Source: Thauera propionica
Lineage (GTDB): Bacteria; Pseudomonadota; Gammaproteobacteria; Burkholderiales; Rhodocyclaceae
NCBI RefSeq assembly: GCF_002245655.1
Contig: NZ_NOIH01000009.1
Location: forward strand, 1 to 64,000
Direction of reading: 5' to 3'
Length of the DNA: 64,000 bases
The notes beneath the pieces were generated by a model, which worked only from the letters and a program-made list of their open reading frames with translations, ran no database searches and was not told the origin of the DNA. Of this stretch, positions 8,209 through 16,795 are shown piece by piece. The first letter of the stretch is position 1; each line of letters starts with the position of its first letter. A program made the translations under genes and the position numbers.

Positions 8209-9552
8209 TCATGTCCGCTGGCGTGCGGGGCGGCCAACACTGAAGTACTGCCAGCCGTCTTCTTCCAGACGGTTCGGGCTGTAGAGGTTGCGTCCGTCCA
8301 CAATGACCTTGCCCTTGAGCAGGTTCGCCATTTCCTCGAAATCCGGTGCCCGGAACTGCTGCCATTCCGTGCAGATTGCCAGTGCATCGGCGCCTTCCAG
8401 CGCGCTGTACTTGTTGCCGCACAGTGCGAGATCAGGCCGGTCGCCGTAGATGCGCCGGGTCTCGTCCATTGCCACCGGATCGAAGGCCTGTACCTTGGCG
8501 CCGGCGCCCCACAGCGCCTCGATGAGCACGCGGCTGGGGGCCTCGCGCATGTCGTCGGTATTGGGCTTGAAGGCCAGGCCCCAGACGGCGATCGTCTTGC
8601 CTGCGAGCTTGTCGGCGCCGCCGAAGTGGCGGGCCAGTTTGGCGAAGAGGGTGGTCTTCTGGCGATTGTTGACCGCTTCGACGGCCTTGAGCAGCGGGGC
8701 CTCGTAGCCGATCTGGTCGGCGGTGCGACCCAGAGCCTGGACGTCCTTGGGGAAGCAGGACCCACCGTAGCCGCAGCCGGGGTAGATGAAGTGGTAACCG
8801 ATACGCGGATCGGCACCGATACCCTTGCGCACTTCCTCGATGTCCGCGCCCACGATCTCGGCCATGTTGGCGAGCTCGTTCATGAAGCTGATCTTGGTGG
8901 CGAGCATGGCGTTAGCGGCGTACTTCGTGAGCTCGGCACTCTTCACGTCCATGAACATGGTGCGTTCGTGGTTGCGGTTGAAAGGCTCGTAGAGCTCTCG
9001 CATCCGCTCTTGCGCCTTGGCCGAGCGGGTGCCGATGATGATGCGGTCGGGCTTCAGGAAGTCACCGACGGCGGCACCTTCCTTGAGGAATTCGGGGTTG
9101 GAAACGACATCGAAGGCGATCTGCTCGCCGCGCTCTGCAAGGATCTGTTCGACTTTGGCCTGGACCTTGTCTGCGGTTCCGACCGGGACTGTGGACTTGT
9201 TGACGATGACGCGGTAGCTCGGCATGTGGCGGGCGATGCTCTCGGCCACTGCGAGCACGTACTGGAGGTCGGCCGAGCCGTCTTCGTCGGGCGGTGTACC
9301 GACGGCAATGAACTGCACCTCGGCATGTTTGACCGCATCTTCCACATCGGTGGTGAAGCGCAACCGGCCCTCGGCGACGTTGCGCTCGACGATGGGCTGC
9401 AGGCCCGGCTCCCAGATCGGTATGACCCCGGCTTTGAGCTTGTCGATCTTGCGCTGGTCGATGTCTATGCAGACGACTGTGTGGCCGACTTCTGCCAGGC
9501 ACGCGCCAGTGACGAGACCGACGTAGCCGGTACCGAAGATGGTGAGTTTCAT
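8209..9552 (-). CDS. ugd: UDP-glucose 6-dehydrogenase
   Basis: 447 aa, full length for the family. Oxidises UDP-glucose to UDP-glucuronate with two NAD+, supplying an acidic sugar for the exopolysaccharide. Rossmann motif [15 protein letters not shown] at 7-21; [33 protein letters not shown]; catalytic Cys266 in [10 protein letters not shown]; second nucleotide domain [17 protein letters not shown]. The gap to the next downstream gene (Mur-Pth fusion) is ~220 bases. I see nothing firm in that gap. It could form an operon with the MBOAT pair upstream on the same strand (139-base gap). Confidence 0.95.
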   Translation of the reverse strand: MKLTIFGTGYVGLVTGACLAEVGHTVVCIDIDQRKIDKLKAGVIPIWEPGLQPIVERNVAEGRLRFTTDVEDAVKHAEVQFIAVGTPPDEDGSADLQYVLAVAESIARHMPSYRVIVNKSTVPVGTADKVQAKVEQILAERGEQIAFDVVSNPEFLKEGAAVGDFLKPDRIIIGTRSAKAQERMRELYEPFNRNHERTMFMDVKSAELTKYAANAMLATKISFMNELANMAEIVGADIEEVRKGIGADPRIGYHFIYPGCGYGGSCFPKDVQALGRTADQIGYEAPLLKAVEAVNNRQKTTLFAKLARHFGGADKLAGKTIAVWGLAFKPNTDDMREAPSRVLIEALWGAGAKVQAFDPVAMDETRRIYGDRPDLALCGNKYSALEGADALAICTEWQQFRAPDFEEMANLLKGKVIVDGRNLYSPNRLEEDGWQYFSVGRPARQRT

Positions 9553-9691
9553 GAGTGGCTCGCTGTTGTGTTAATTATGGCGTCGATCTTGACGAGGCAT
9601 AGATGTAATGTCAAAAGCCTAGCCCCCAAGGATGACGCTTTCAACGGCAGGGGCGGCGGTTCGCGGGGGGCGGGTGAGTTGTGGATCGCTC

Positions 9692-10816
9692 TCAGTTAGG
9701 TAGGCAGCTGTTGTTGTCGAGGAGCCGTGCAAGCATCACCTCGCCCAACTCTGCCGTGTAGTGCGCAGGCTCCCAAAACCACCGTATGTGCTTGTTCAGA
9801 ATCTCCGGGCCAGGTGGCTCCTCGTCCAGATCGAGCCCTTGCGTGTTGAAGTTCTTGAACGGCACGCCCGAAGTCGTCGCTATTTCTTCAATTTTGCTGA
9901 CCCACTGCGCGTAGGTGTCGCCCAATCCCGATTCGGCGATGATTCGGTGGTAGTCGGCGTGGTAAGGATTGATGAAGAGCGTGACGGATAACTCGTGCTG
10001 CCGCGCCCAGTCTAAAAAATTGCGCAGGGCGTCAAAGCTTTCCGAGCTCTGCTGGCCGCGAGGTAGGAGGCCGAGCGTAGGCTTGGATAGGCGGGTGCGC
10101 AGCTCCGCGTTTTTCTGTGCAAAGAGAACGTGCTGTCCTTCGCTCCGAATAATGGCCTGATAGTCACGCCCGGGATTGAAACCGTCGGCTCTACGGTCCG
10201 ACGTGAGGGGGACCTGCTGCTGGATCACGGTTTCGAGCGAGTCAGTCAGGGTTGTGAGTGAGAACAGTGCGCCGAGTTTGTCCCGGGCCTGCAGTTGAAT
10301 GAGTTGCCAGGCGGGAACATCCTCGCTGCGGATGTGAAGGCGCCCGGCGTAGCTCCGTGCCAGCGCGGGCCAGTTGGGCGCGTGGGCCGGCGCGTCTTCG
10401 TCCTCCAGAAAATCCAGGAAGTCAACCGCGAGCAGGACGTGTTTGCCGCCGCCGGCCATTAGGGCGTGCTTTGCGTACTGCGTCTGCATGTAGAAGCTGG
10501 CGCCGGGGATACCAGTGTTGAAGACCGGTTTGTAGTCATCAGGCCAACAGGGGCTTTGCGGGTTGAGACCGAGTTCGGGGCGTGAGTTGCCGGCGATGAC
10601 TGTGGCCGGGCGTGCAGCGGTGGCCATGTAGGGCTTGGCAACTCGCACGCGTTCAGCGGCGGCGGGCTTTATGGCGTTGAAGCCTTGGGTGCGGGGGGTA
10701 CCGAACAGGCCGTAGGGGTCGATGAGGTAATTGAGGCAGGCAACTGCAGCGCACACCAGGGCAAAGCTGAGCGCCAACCAGAGCAGGAAGCGACGCGAGG
10801 CGGTGGGGCTGTCCAT
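9692..10816 (-). CDS. Membrane-anchored SGNH-like protein, partner of MBOAT acyltransferase
   Basis: 374 aa with one N-terminal membrane segment (FLLWLALSFALVCAAVACLNYL, residues ~10-31) and a periplasmic remainder. GNSRPELGL near residue 75 resembles the GxS/GSS block of SGNH/AlgJ-like proteins. WEPAHYTAELGEVMLARLL near the C-terminus sits where a DxxH block would be, with Asp replaced by Glu. It begins 7 bases after the MBOAT stop on the same strand. In alginate and related systems an MBOAT protein moves acetyl groups across the membrane and an SGNH-like partner transfers them to the polymer. Assignment to that role rests on gene pairing and these weak motifs. Confidence 0.65.
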   Translation of the reverse strand: MDSPTASRRFLLWLALSFALVCAAVACLNYLIDPYGLFGTPRTQGFNAIKPAAAERVRVAKPYMATAARPATVIAGNSRPELGLNPQSPCWPDDYKPVFNTGIPGASFYMQTQYAKHALMAGGGKHVLLAVDFLDFLEDEDAPAHAPNWPALARSYAGRLHIRSEDVPAWQLIQLQARDKLGALFSLTTLTDSLETVIQQQVPLTSDRRADGFNPGRDYQAIIRSEGQHVLFAQKNAELRTRLSKPTLGLLPRGQQSSESFDALRNFLDWARQHELSVTLFINPYHADYHRIIAESGLGDTYAQWVSKIEEIATTSGVPFKNFNTQGLDLDEEPPGPEILNKHIRWFWEPAHYTAELGEVMLARLLDNNSCLPN

Positions 10817-10823
10817 GGCGGGT

Positions 10824-12410
10824 TCAGAACTGGAAGTAGAGGAATTCGGAGATGCGCGTCATGGCGAGCACGGCGATTGAGGCGAGCAGACCGATGCCAA
10901 TGGCCCAGCTGATGCTTTCGTGCCAAGCGAGTTTGTCCGTGAGTTGCTTGCCTGGCTGGAGTTCGTCTTCGTCGCGACCTCGATGCAGATGAAGGCCGGG
11001 CTGGGAGTAGCGCATGATCTGCTGCGTGTTGGGCATGATGAGAGCGATTGGCAGCAGCGCGGCGATCCACAGCCAAGTGAAGACGAACTGCGAGCCGCCG
11101 CCGAGGTAGGTGTTGAAGCCGAAGCTGGCGAGTACGGGCCACACCGCATCTAGTCGTGCGGCGATGGCGTTGGGCAGTGCGATGCCGTTGAGGCCGGCCA
11201 TGCCCTGCAGCACGGCGACGGCAGTGTCGAAGCTGCCTGCGCGGAAGAATACCCAGCCGATGACGACGGCGACGAAGGTGACGAGCCACGACAGGGCCTT
11301 GGCAAGCGGTGCTGGAAGCAACCCCTGCGGGCAGAGGCGTGCGGTGGTGTGCCGCCAGGCGTGGTTGATGCACAGATACAGGCCGTGCAGCGCGCCCCAG
11401 GCGACGAAGGCCCAGCCCGCGCCGTGCCACAGGCCGCCGAGCAGCATGGTGAGCATGAGGTTGCGGTAGCGCATGAGCCGCCCTGCGCGGTTGCCGCCGA
11501 GCGCTATGTAGAGGTAGTCGCGTAGGAATGCCGACAGCGTCATGTGCCAGCGCCGCCAGAATTCGATGATGTTGGTGGCCTTGTAGGGCGAGTGGAAGTT
11601 GACCGGCAGGACAATGCCGAACATGCGCGCGGCCCCGATTGCCATGTCGGAGTAACCGGAGAAGTCGAAGTAGAGCTGAAGCGTGTAGGCGAGCGCGCCA
11701 CCCCAGGCTTCGAAGAAGCTAAGCGTGCTACCCGCGGCGGCGGCATTGAAGACCGGAGTGGCGTACTGGGCGACGCCGTCGGCGAGGACGGTCTTCTTGA
11801 AAAGCCCGAGGGCGAAGATGCTGAGGCCGATGGCCATGTTCTGCGCCCGCGGCATGAGCGCACCGGGCTTCATGAACTGCGGCAGTATGTCGCGGTGATG
11901 GACGATGGGGCCGGCGATGAGCTGTGGGAAAAAGGTGACGAAGAGCGCGTAGTGGGCGAACCGGTATTCGCGCGCTTGGCCTTGGTATGCGTCGACGAGG
12001 TAGGCGATCTGCTGGAAGGTGAAGAAGGAGATTGCTAGCGGCAGGATGATGGTGTCGAGGTGGAGGTTGGTGCCTGCGATGGCGTTGAGGCTGTTGACGG
12101 TGAAGTTGGCGTACTTGAAGTAGCCGAGCAGGGCGAGGTTGAAGGCGACACCAGCCGTCAGCCAGGCTTTGCCAACATGCCGAAGGCCTTGGCGGTGCGC
12201 GAGTTCGAGCAGGCTACCGAGGCCGAAGTTAACGAGCATCGAAAAGAGCAGCAGCAGCAGATAAACCGGCCGCCACCACGCGTAAAAGAACAGCGAAGCC
12301 AGCACCAGCCAGACAATCGCTGGCTCATGACCTCGCCGCGCTACCCAGAAGTAGCCTGCGAGCGTAATCGGCAGGAACAGGAAAAGAAATTCGTACGAGT
12401 TGAAGAGCAT
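10824..12410 (-). CDS. MBOAT-family O-acyltransferase (AlgI/DltB-like)
   Basis: 528 aa polytopic membrane protein. The N-terminus MLFNSYEFLFLFLPITL is typical for the AlgI branch. Core motifs are YFKYANF, FFTFQQIAYLVDAY, LYFDFSGYSDMAIG, NIIEFWRRWHMTLS with RDYLYI, and the invariant His in GGLWHGAGWAFVAWG near residue 330. These enzymes bring acyl groups (usually acetyl) across the inner membrane for transfer to a surface polymer. First gene of the MBOAT/SGNH pair. No obvious Shine-Dalgarno precedes ATG 12410. Confidence 0.92.
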   Translation of the reverse strand: MLFNSYEFLFLFLPITLAGYFWVARRGHEPAIVWLVLASLFFYAWWRPVYLLLLLFSMLVNFGLGSLLELAHRQGLRHVGKAWLTAGVAFNLALLGYFKYANFTVNSLNAIAGTNLHLDTIILPLAISFFTFQQIAYLVDAYQGQAREYRFAHYALFVTFFPQLIAGPIVHHRDILPQFMKPGALMPRAQNMAIGLSIFALGLFKKTVLADGVAQYATPVFNAAAAGSTLSFFEAWGGALAYTLQLYFDFSGYSDMAIGAARMFGIVLPVNFHSPYKATNIIEFWRRWHMTLSAFLRDYLYIALGGNRAGRLMRYRNLMLTMLLGGLWHGAGWAFVAWGALHGLYLCINHAWRHTTARLCPQGLLPAPLAKALSWLVTFVAVVIGWVFFRAGSFDTAVAVLQGMAGLNGIALPNAIAARLDAVWPVLASFGFNTYLGGGSQFVFTWLWIAALLPIALIMPNTQQIMRYSQPGLHLHRGRDEDELQPGKQLTDKLAWHESISWAIGIGLLASIAVLAMTRISEFLYFQF

Positions 12411-12734
12411 TGGCTGTCACGCGTCGCGGAGCGCCTAGGGTGGCACGTGATAATGACCGATGAAAAGTGCATTGTCAGCAGGTCAAAGGGCGTGCCCGCA
12501 TGGTGCATTGCTTGGTTGCATGGCTGCGCTCGCGGATGGGCACCTGGGTGTCGAGGTTTCTTACACCGTTCCGGGTCTTGAGCGTCCTGCTCGCGATGCG
12601 CGTATTCCAGGTCATTGATCCAGAAACGGTTCAGCTGCGCTCATCAAGCAAGAACGGTTCTTGCTTAGAGCGATGCAAATGTGTTTTTGCAACTGCAGTG
12701 CGTTTGCAGGCTGCTTAGCGGATCAGGAGAGGAA
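12411..12734. other. 324-base intergenic region between MBOAT and the small ORF upstream of the polymerase
   Basis: Divergent intergenic stretch with no supported gene, richer in A/T-containing direct and inverted motifs than its neighbours. It holds a perfect palindrome at 12646-12666 and, just after it, TGCAAA-N6-TTTGCA. I looked for GG-N10-GC sigma-54 promoter elements, as XrtA systems often use that sigma factor, but found only poor matches. Confidence 0.6.
12646..12666. repeat. Perfect 21-bp palindrome (operator-like)
   Basis: Arms AAGCAAGAAC and GTTCTTGCTT flank one central base, 69 bases upstream of the small ORF and ~320 upstream of the polymerase. There is no T-run after it, so it is more operator-like than terminator-like. 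The regulator is unknown. Confidence 0.6.
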
Positions 12735-12929
12735 ATGGAGCAACGTACGCAGACCAAGCTGCGCCGGGTGGTGGATTTGTGCGTCCGGGCCGTTGCGCGC
12801 GGGTCCATGCCGTTGTCGAGGGCTGCCCGGACCATGGAGGCTGCAGGTGCGTCTTTCGAGGTGGTGTGCCGGGTGCTGCTGCCGTTCAAGGACGGTGTTT
12901 CAAAGAATGTGAGGATCGATGGAGTCTGA
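12735..12929 (+). CDS. Small hypothetical protein, 64 aa
   Basis: Starts at ATG 12735 with a strong AGGAGAGG directly upstream and ends 52 bases before the polymerase gene on the same strand. Basic N-terminal half (TKLRRVVDLCVRAVARG), then amphipathic helices (AARTMEAAGASFEVVCRVLL). No membrane segment or known motif. The good ribosome binding site and position between the palindrome and the polymerase support it being real, possibly a small regulator or leader gene; the product is unrecognised. Confidence 0.45.
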   Translation: MEQRTQTKLRRVVDLCVRAVARGSMPLSRAARTMEAAGASFEVVCRVLLPFKDGVSKNVRIDGV

Positions 12930-12981
12930 CCCGATTGCCCCGTAGACTGGCTGCTTATTCAGGACAGGGGGAAGGCGGAGC

Positions 12982-15408
12982 ATGGGGGCGCATTCGGGAA
13001 GCTTGAAGGGCAGCGCGCTGACACCGACGGGCTGGGGATTGCTGGCGCTGTGTGGTTTGACGGGCTTGGTGGTGTTTGCCCTGCGTCACCCCTTCGGCGT
13101 GGTCGCCGGGTGTGTGATCGCGATCGGCTTTGTTGCCCTGATGAGCGCACGCCGCGACGCCTGGCTGTTCTGTGTGCCGGCGCTGGCGCCCGTGGTCGAT
13201 CTGGCCGGCTGGTCAGGCGCCATTCACCTGACCGAGAGCGATGCGCTGGTGATGAGCGCGCTGCTGGTGGGCAGTGTGCAGTCGATGGCCCCCGTGCGTC
13301 TGTCGCGAGCCGATATTAAGGGCGGGCGGCCCTGGCGGTTCGGCCCGCTTCAGCTCGGCGTGGTCGCATTGCTGGGTCTGAGCTTTCTCGTGTCGACGCA
13401 GTGGTCTGCGGTGGCCGAGGCGGCGGGCGATGCAGCGCTATGGATGGGGTACGGCACCGCCTTGAACGGGCCGCGCCTCGCCAAGGGTTTTCTCTGGGCC
13501 GTGTTGTTGCTGCCGCTGCTGGCGCAGGCCTTGCGCGACCGACCGCAGACGGCGACGCAGACGCTGGTGTTCGGGTTGGTGGCAGGAGCTGTGTTGGTTT
13601 CACTGGCTGCGGTGTGGGAGCGCTGGGCGTTCACCGGCGTGTCGGACTTCGCGAGCGATTACCGCACTACGGCACTGTTCTGGGAGATGAACGTGGGCGG
13701 CGCCACGCTGGACGGCTGGCTGGCGTTGACGGTGCCCGTGGCCTTGTGGTGGGTGCTGGGTGAGCGTGATGCACGCCGGCTGGCGATCGGGGCGGGGTTG
13801 CTTGCTGTGCTGGCCTACGCGAGCTTCACGACCTTCTCCCGCGGGCTGTACCTGGGCTTGGCAGTGGGGGTTGTGGTACTGCTGCTCGCGATGCTGCGGC
13901 GTGGGGCATGGCGGGTGTCGCTTCCGGCGGTGCTTGTGTGGGCCGGGTTTGCGGCGGCGTGCATCTGGCTGCTCGGCGGGGTGTTCCAGGCCGGCGGTTT
14001 TCGTGGGTTGGCGGCCATGCTGGGCCTTGCGCTGGCAGTCTTCGGGGTGGCTCCGGTGTTCGCGCTGGCGTCGGGCCGTGCGCTGGGGGCTGCGCTGCTG
14101 CTTGCACTGACGGGGACTGTTGCGAGCGCGATCGCCATCGTCCTTGTGCCGAAAGGGGTGTACCTCGCCTATGCATTCAATGCGGTGGCGCTGGGCTGGG
14201 CTTTGTTCGCGCATCTTCCGGCACGGCTTGAGCGTGTGGCGGTCGGTCTGGTGCTGGGCCTGCTCGGGTGGCTGGCGGCGAACGCGGTGCTGGTGAGCCA
14301 CCACTGGGCCGAATCAGGCGGATTGTTGCCGGCCCTGCTGTGCACGCTCTTCGTCCTCTTGCCGCTTGCGTGGGTGCGCCTGCAGCCCGCGCGCTGTTGG
14401 CGGCCGACGGTGCATGGTTGGGTGCTGGTTTCGCTCTGCCTGGGCGCGATGGCCCTGACTGTGGTGAGCCTCAACACCTACTACGCGGCCCAGCGCATGG
14501 AGCGTGCCGCTGCCGATCTGGAAGGCCGCTTTGCACACTGGTCCTATGCCGCATCGCTGCCGTCTGCGCAGGGGGCACAGTGGCTGGGCGTGGGTGTGGG
14601 GCAGTTTGCCGAGGCGTATTTCTGGCACGCACCGCAGGAGGTGTTCCCGGGGTCGCACACCCTGGGTTTCGACGCGGGGAATCCCTATCTGAAGCTGGGG
14701 GCACCGCGTCACGTGCTGGGCTTTGGTGAGCTGTACCGGGTTTCTCAGCGCGTGTCGCCGGGCCTGGCTGCGCCCCTGCAGCTGGCGGTGCGCCTGCGCG
14801 CTCCCGAGCAGGATGCCCGGCTGGCGGTGGAGGTGTGCCGCAAGCACCTGTTGTACGACGGGGGGTGCACGACAGTTGGTATCCGGGTGCCGCAGGGGAG
14901 CGCCTGGAACACCTACCAGTTGATGTTGCCCCCGGGGCGTCTCGGCGTGCCGGCTGCGGGCTTTCCACGGCCGACGGTGTTCTCGATTGCCAACAACAGC
15001 CGCGCCTTGCTCGAGGTGGACGAGCTGAGCCTGATCGATGCGCGTGGGCGTGAGCTGCTGGGCAACGGACACTTCGAGCAGGGGGCGGATTACTGGTTCT
15101 TCTCCAGCGATCGTCATCACTTGCCCTGGCATGCCAAGAACCTGTGGCTCCACTTTTTTGTGGAGCAGGGGTGGCTGGGACTGGTCGCGTTCTCTCTGTT
15201 GTGCGTGGCCGCGACGTCGCGCCTGACGCTGGGGCGCGCGTCAGCGCACCCCTTGGCCCCGCCCTTGCTTGCCGGCCTGACCGCCTTCTTCATCGTCGGC
15301 GCCTTCGACAGCCTGGTGGACGCGCCGCGCCTGGCGATGCTCGCGTATCTGCTGATGTTCGCGGCGCTGGGGCTGCAGGGCGGGGGTGCGGCGGCACGGG
15401 CGCCTTAG
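12982..15408 (+). CDS. O-antigen ligase/Wzy-type polymerase family membrane protein
   Basis: 808 aa with at least ten hydrophobic segments through residue ~500 and further ones at the C-terminus. A large extracytoplasmic part at about 550-700 looks beta-rich (RLRAPEQDARLAVEVCRKHLL, then VDELSLIDARGRELLGNGHFEQGADYW), like a carbohydrate-binding jelly roll. The end, NLWLHFFVEQGWLGLVAFSLL, is the usual Wzy/WaaL closing motif (H..xxExGxxG). It probably polymerises or ligates repeat units of the exopolysaccharide at the outer face of the inner membrane. GGAAGGCGGAG precedes ATG 12982. It converges with the PLP decarboxylase. Polymerase versus ligase cannot be decided from sequence. Confidence 0.82.
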   Translation: MGAHSGSLKGSALTPTGWGLLALCGLTGLVVFALRHPFGVVAGCVIAIGFVALMSARRDAWLFCVPALAPVVDLAGWSGAIHLTESDALVMSALLVGSVQSMAPVRLSRADIKGGRPWRFGPLQLGVVALLGLSFLVSTQWSAVAEAAGDAALWMGYGTALNGPRLAKGFLWAVLLLPLLAQALRDRPQTATQTLVFGLVAGAVLVSLAAVWERWAFTGVSDFASDYRTTALFWEMNVGGATLDGWLALTVPVALWWVLGERDARRLAIGAGLLAVLAYASFTTFSRGLYLGLAVGVVVLLLAMLRRGAWRVSLPAVLVWAGFAAACIWLLGGVFQAGGFRGLAAMLGLALAVFGVAPVFALASGRALGAALLLALTGTVASAIAIVLVPKGVYLAYAFNAVALGWALFAHLPARLERVAVGLVLGLLGWLAANAVLVSHHWAESGGLLPALLCTLFVLLPLAWVRLQPARCWRPTVHGWVLVSLCLGAMALTVVSLNTYYAAQRMERAAADLEGRFAHWSYAASLPSAQGAQWLGVGVGQFAEAYFWHAPQEVFPGSHTLGFDAGNPYLKLGAPRHVLGFGELYRVSQRVSPGLAAPLQLAVRLRAPEQDARLAVEVCRKHLLYDGGCTTVGIRVPQGSAWNTYQLMLPPGRLGVPAAGFPRPTVFSIANNSRALLEVDELSLIDARGRELLGNGHFEQGADYWFFSSDRHHLPWHAKNLWLHFFVEQGWLGLVAFSLLCVAATSRLTLGRASAHPLAPPLLAGLTAFFIVGAFDSLVDAPRLAMLAYLLMFAALGLQGGGAAARAP

Positions 15409-15473
15409 CACTCGGCGCCCGACGTCTTCCGGCGACTCCGGATTGGCTCGAGCGCTCGACGCGCGGTGGCTGC

Positions 15474-16715
15474 TCAGATGAGTACTTCGGTGACCGCCGG
15501 ATGCCCCAAAAACCTTTGCGGACTGGCCGTGGCGCCATAGGCGCCCGACTGGTAGATGACCACCAGATCGCCCGGCCCGGCCGCGGCTAGGTTCATGCGG
15601 TCGGCCAGCAGGTCGAGCGGTGTGCATAGCGGGCCAACGACGGAGACGGTTTCCTGCTCGGTTGCGTCCATGCGGTTGCCGATGGCCGCGGGGTAGTTCT
15701 TGCGGATGACCTGGCCGAAGTTGCCCGAGGCGGACAGGTGGTGATGCAGGCCGCCGTCGGTGACGAGGTAGGTGTGGCCGCGCGAGACCTTCTTGTCCAG
15801 CACCTTGGCGACGTATAGCCCCGCTTCGCCCACGAAGTAGCGGCCGAGCTCGATGACGATCTCGGCTTGCGGCAGGGCAGTTTTCGCCTGCGCCACGATG
15901 TCGGCGAGGTTGGCACCGATCGGGGCGAGATCTAGCGGCTGTTCGCCCGGGAAGTAGGGGATGCCGAAGCCGCCGCCAAGGTTGAGGAACCTGACCGGCG
16001 ACGGCGCGTGCTCGGCCAGCCGGCAGGCGAGCGCGAAGCTCTTCTGCTGGGCCTCGACGATGGCTTCGGGCTTGAGGTTCTGCGAGCCGGCGAAGAGGTG
16101 GAAGCCTTCGAAGGCGAGCCCGGCGCGGCCGATCGCGGCGAGCAACTCGGGGACCTGTTCGGCGTCGACGCCGAACTGCTTGGGCCCGCCGCCCATCTTC
16201 ATGCCCGAGGACTTCAGTTCGAAGTCTGGATTCACGCGTACCGCGACGCGCGCCGGCAGGCCGAGCGCCTGCTGGGCGGCGGCGAGGATGGGCAACTCGC
16301 GGAAGGATTCGACGTTGACCAGGATGCCTGCGGCCACGGCCTGGTGCAGCTCGGCGTCGGTCTTGCCGGGGCCCGCGAAGCTGATCTCCTGCGGATCGGC
16401 GCCGGCGTCCAGCGCCACCATCAGCTCGCCCGCGGACGCCACGTCGATGCCGTCGACCAGTGTCGCCATGTGGCACACCAGTGCCGGCATGGGGTTGGCC
16501 TTCATCGCATAGTGCAGCTTGACCTCGGCCGGCAGGGCGGCGCGCAACTGCGCTACGCGGGCGCTGAGCAGACTGCGGTCGTAGGCGTAGAAGGGCGTGC
16601 GTCCCACACGTGCGGCAATGCGGCTGATGGGCTGGTCGTTGATGAGCAGGTCGCCTCCGGCGCTGCGAAACTGGTTCATCGGCGTGTGGTCGGGCAGCTT
16701 GCGGGTTTCGGTCAT
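15474..16715 (-). CDS. PLP-dependent decarboxylase, exosortase-A system associated
   Basis: 413 aa from ATG 16715; the frame is open further upstream but MTETRKLPDH is the first sensible start. Fold-type III (alanine-racemase-like barrel plus beta domain), as in diaminopimelate/ornithine decarboxylases. PLP Lys72 in HYAMKANP, AGELMVAL, NLGGGFGIPYF glycine loop, ELGRYFVGEAGLYV, and active-site Cys in GPLCTPLDLLADR. This is the decarboxylase that accompanies the XrtA acyl-CoA ligase. It probably decarboxylates an amino acid, perhaps while it is tethered, for polymer decoration; the substrate is not known. Last gene of the acyl-CoA ligase/beta-helix/asparagine synthase/decarboxylase run, 80 bases after the synthase stop. 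Confidence 0.9.
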   Translation of the reverse strand: MTETRKLPDHTPMNQFRSAGGDLLINDQPISRIAARVGRTPFYAYDRSLLSARVAQLRAALPAEVKLHYAMKANPMPALVCHMATLVDGIDVASAGELMVALDAGADPQEISFAGPGKTDAELHQAVAAGILVNVESFRELPILAAAQQALGLPARVAVRVNPDFELKSSGMKMGGGPKQFGVDAEQVPELLAAIGRAGLAFEGFHLFAGSQNLKPEAIVEAQQKSFALACRLAEHAPSPVRFLNLGGGFGIPYFPGEQPLDLAPIGANLADIVAQAKTALPQAEIVIELGRYFVGEAGLYVAKVLDKKVSRGHTYLVTDGGLHHHLSASGNFGQVIRKNYPAAIGNRMDATEQETVSVVGPLCTPLDLLADRMNLAAAGPGDLVVIYQSGAYGATASPQRFLGHPAVTEVLI

Positions 16716-16795
16716 TTCGAGTCTCGATTCGGCAGGGCTTTGCGCAGCGTGTGATCGGCTGTTTCGTCGGTGGTGATGAGGGGCACTGACGTGCG

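Noticed and set aside
12411-12734. Possible sigma-54 promoter in the gap before the polymerase
   Set aside because: Candidate GG-N10-GC elements deviate at most other consensus positions; not better than chance.
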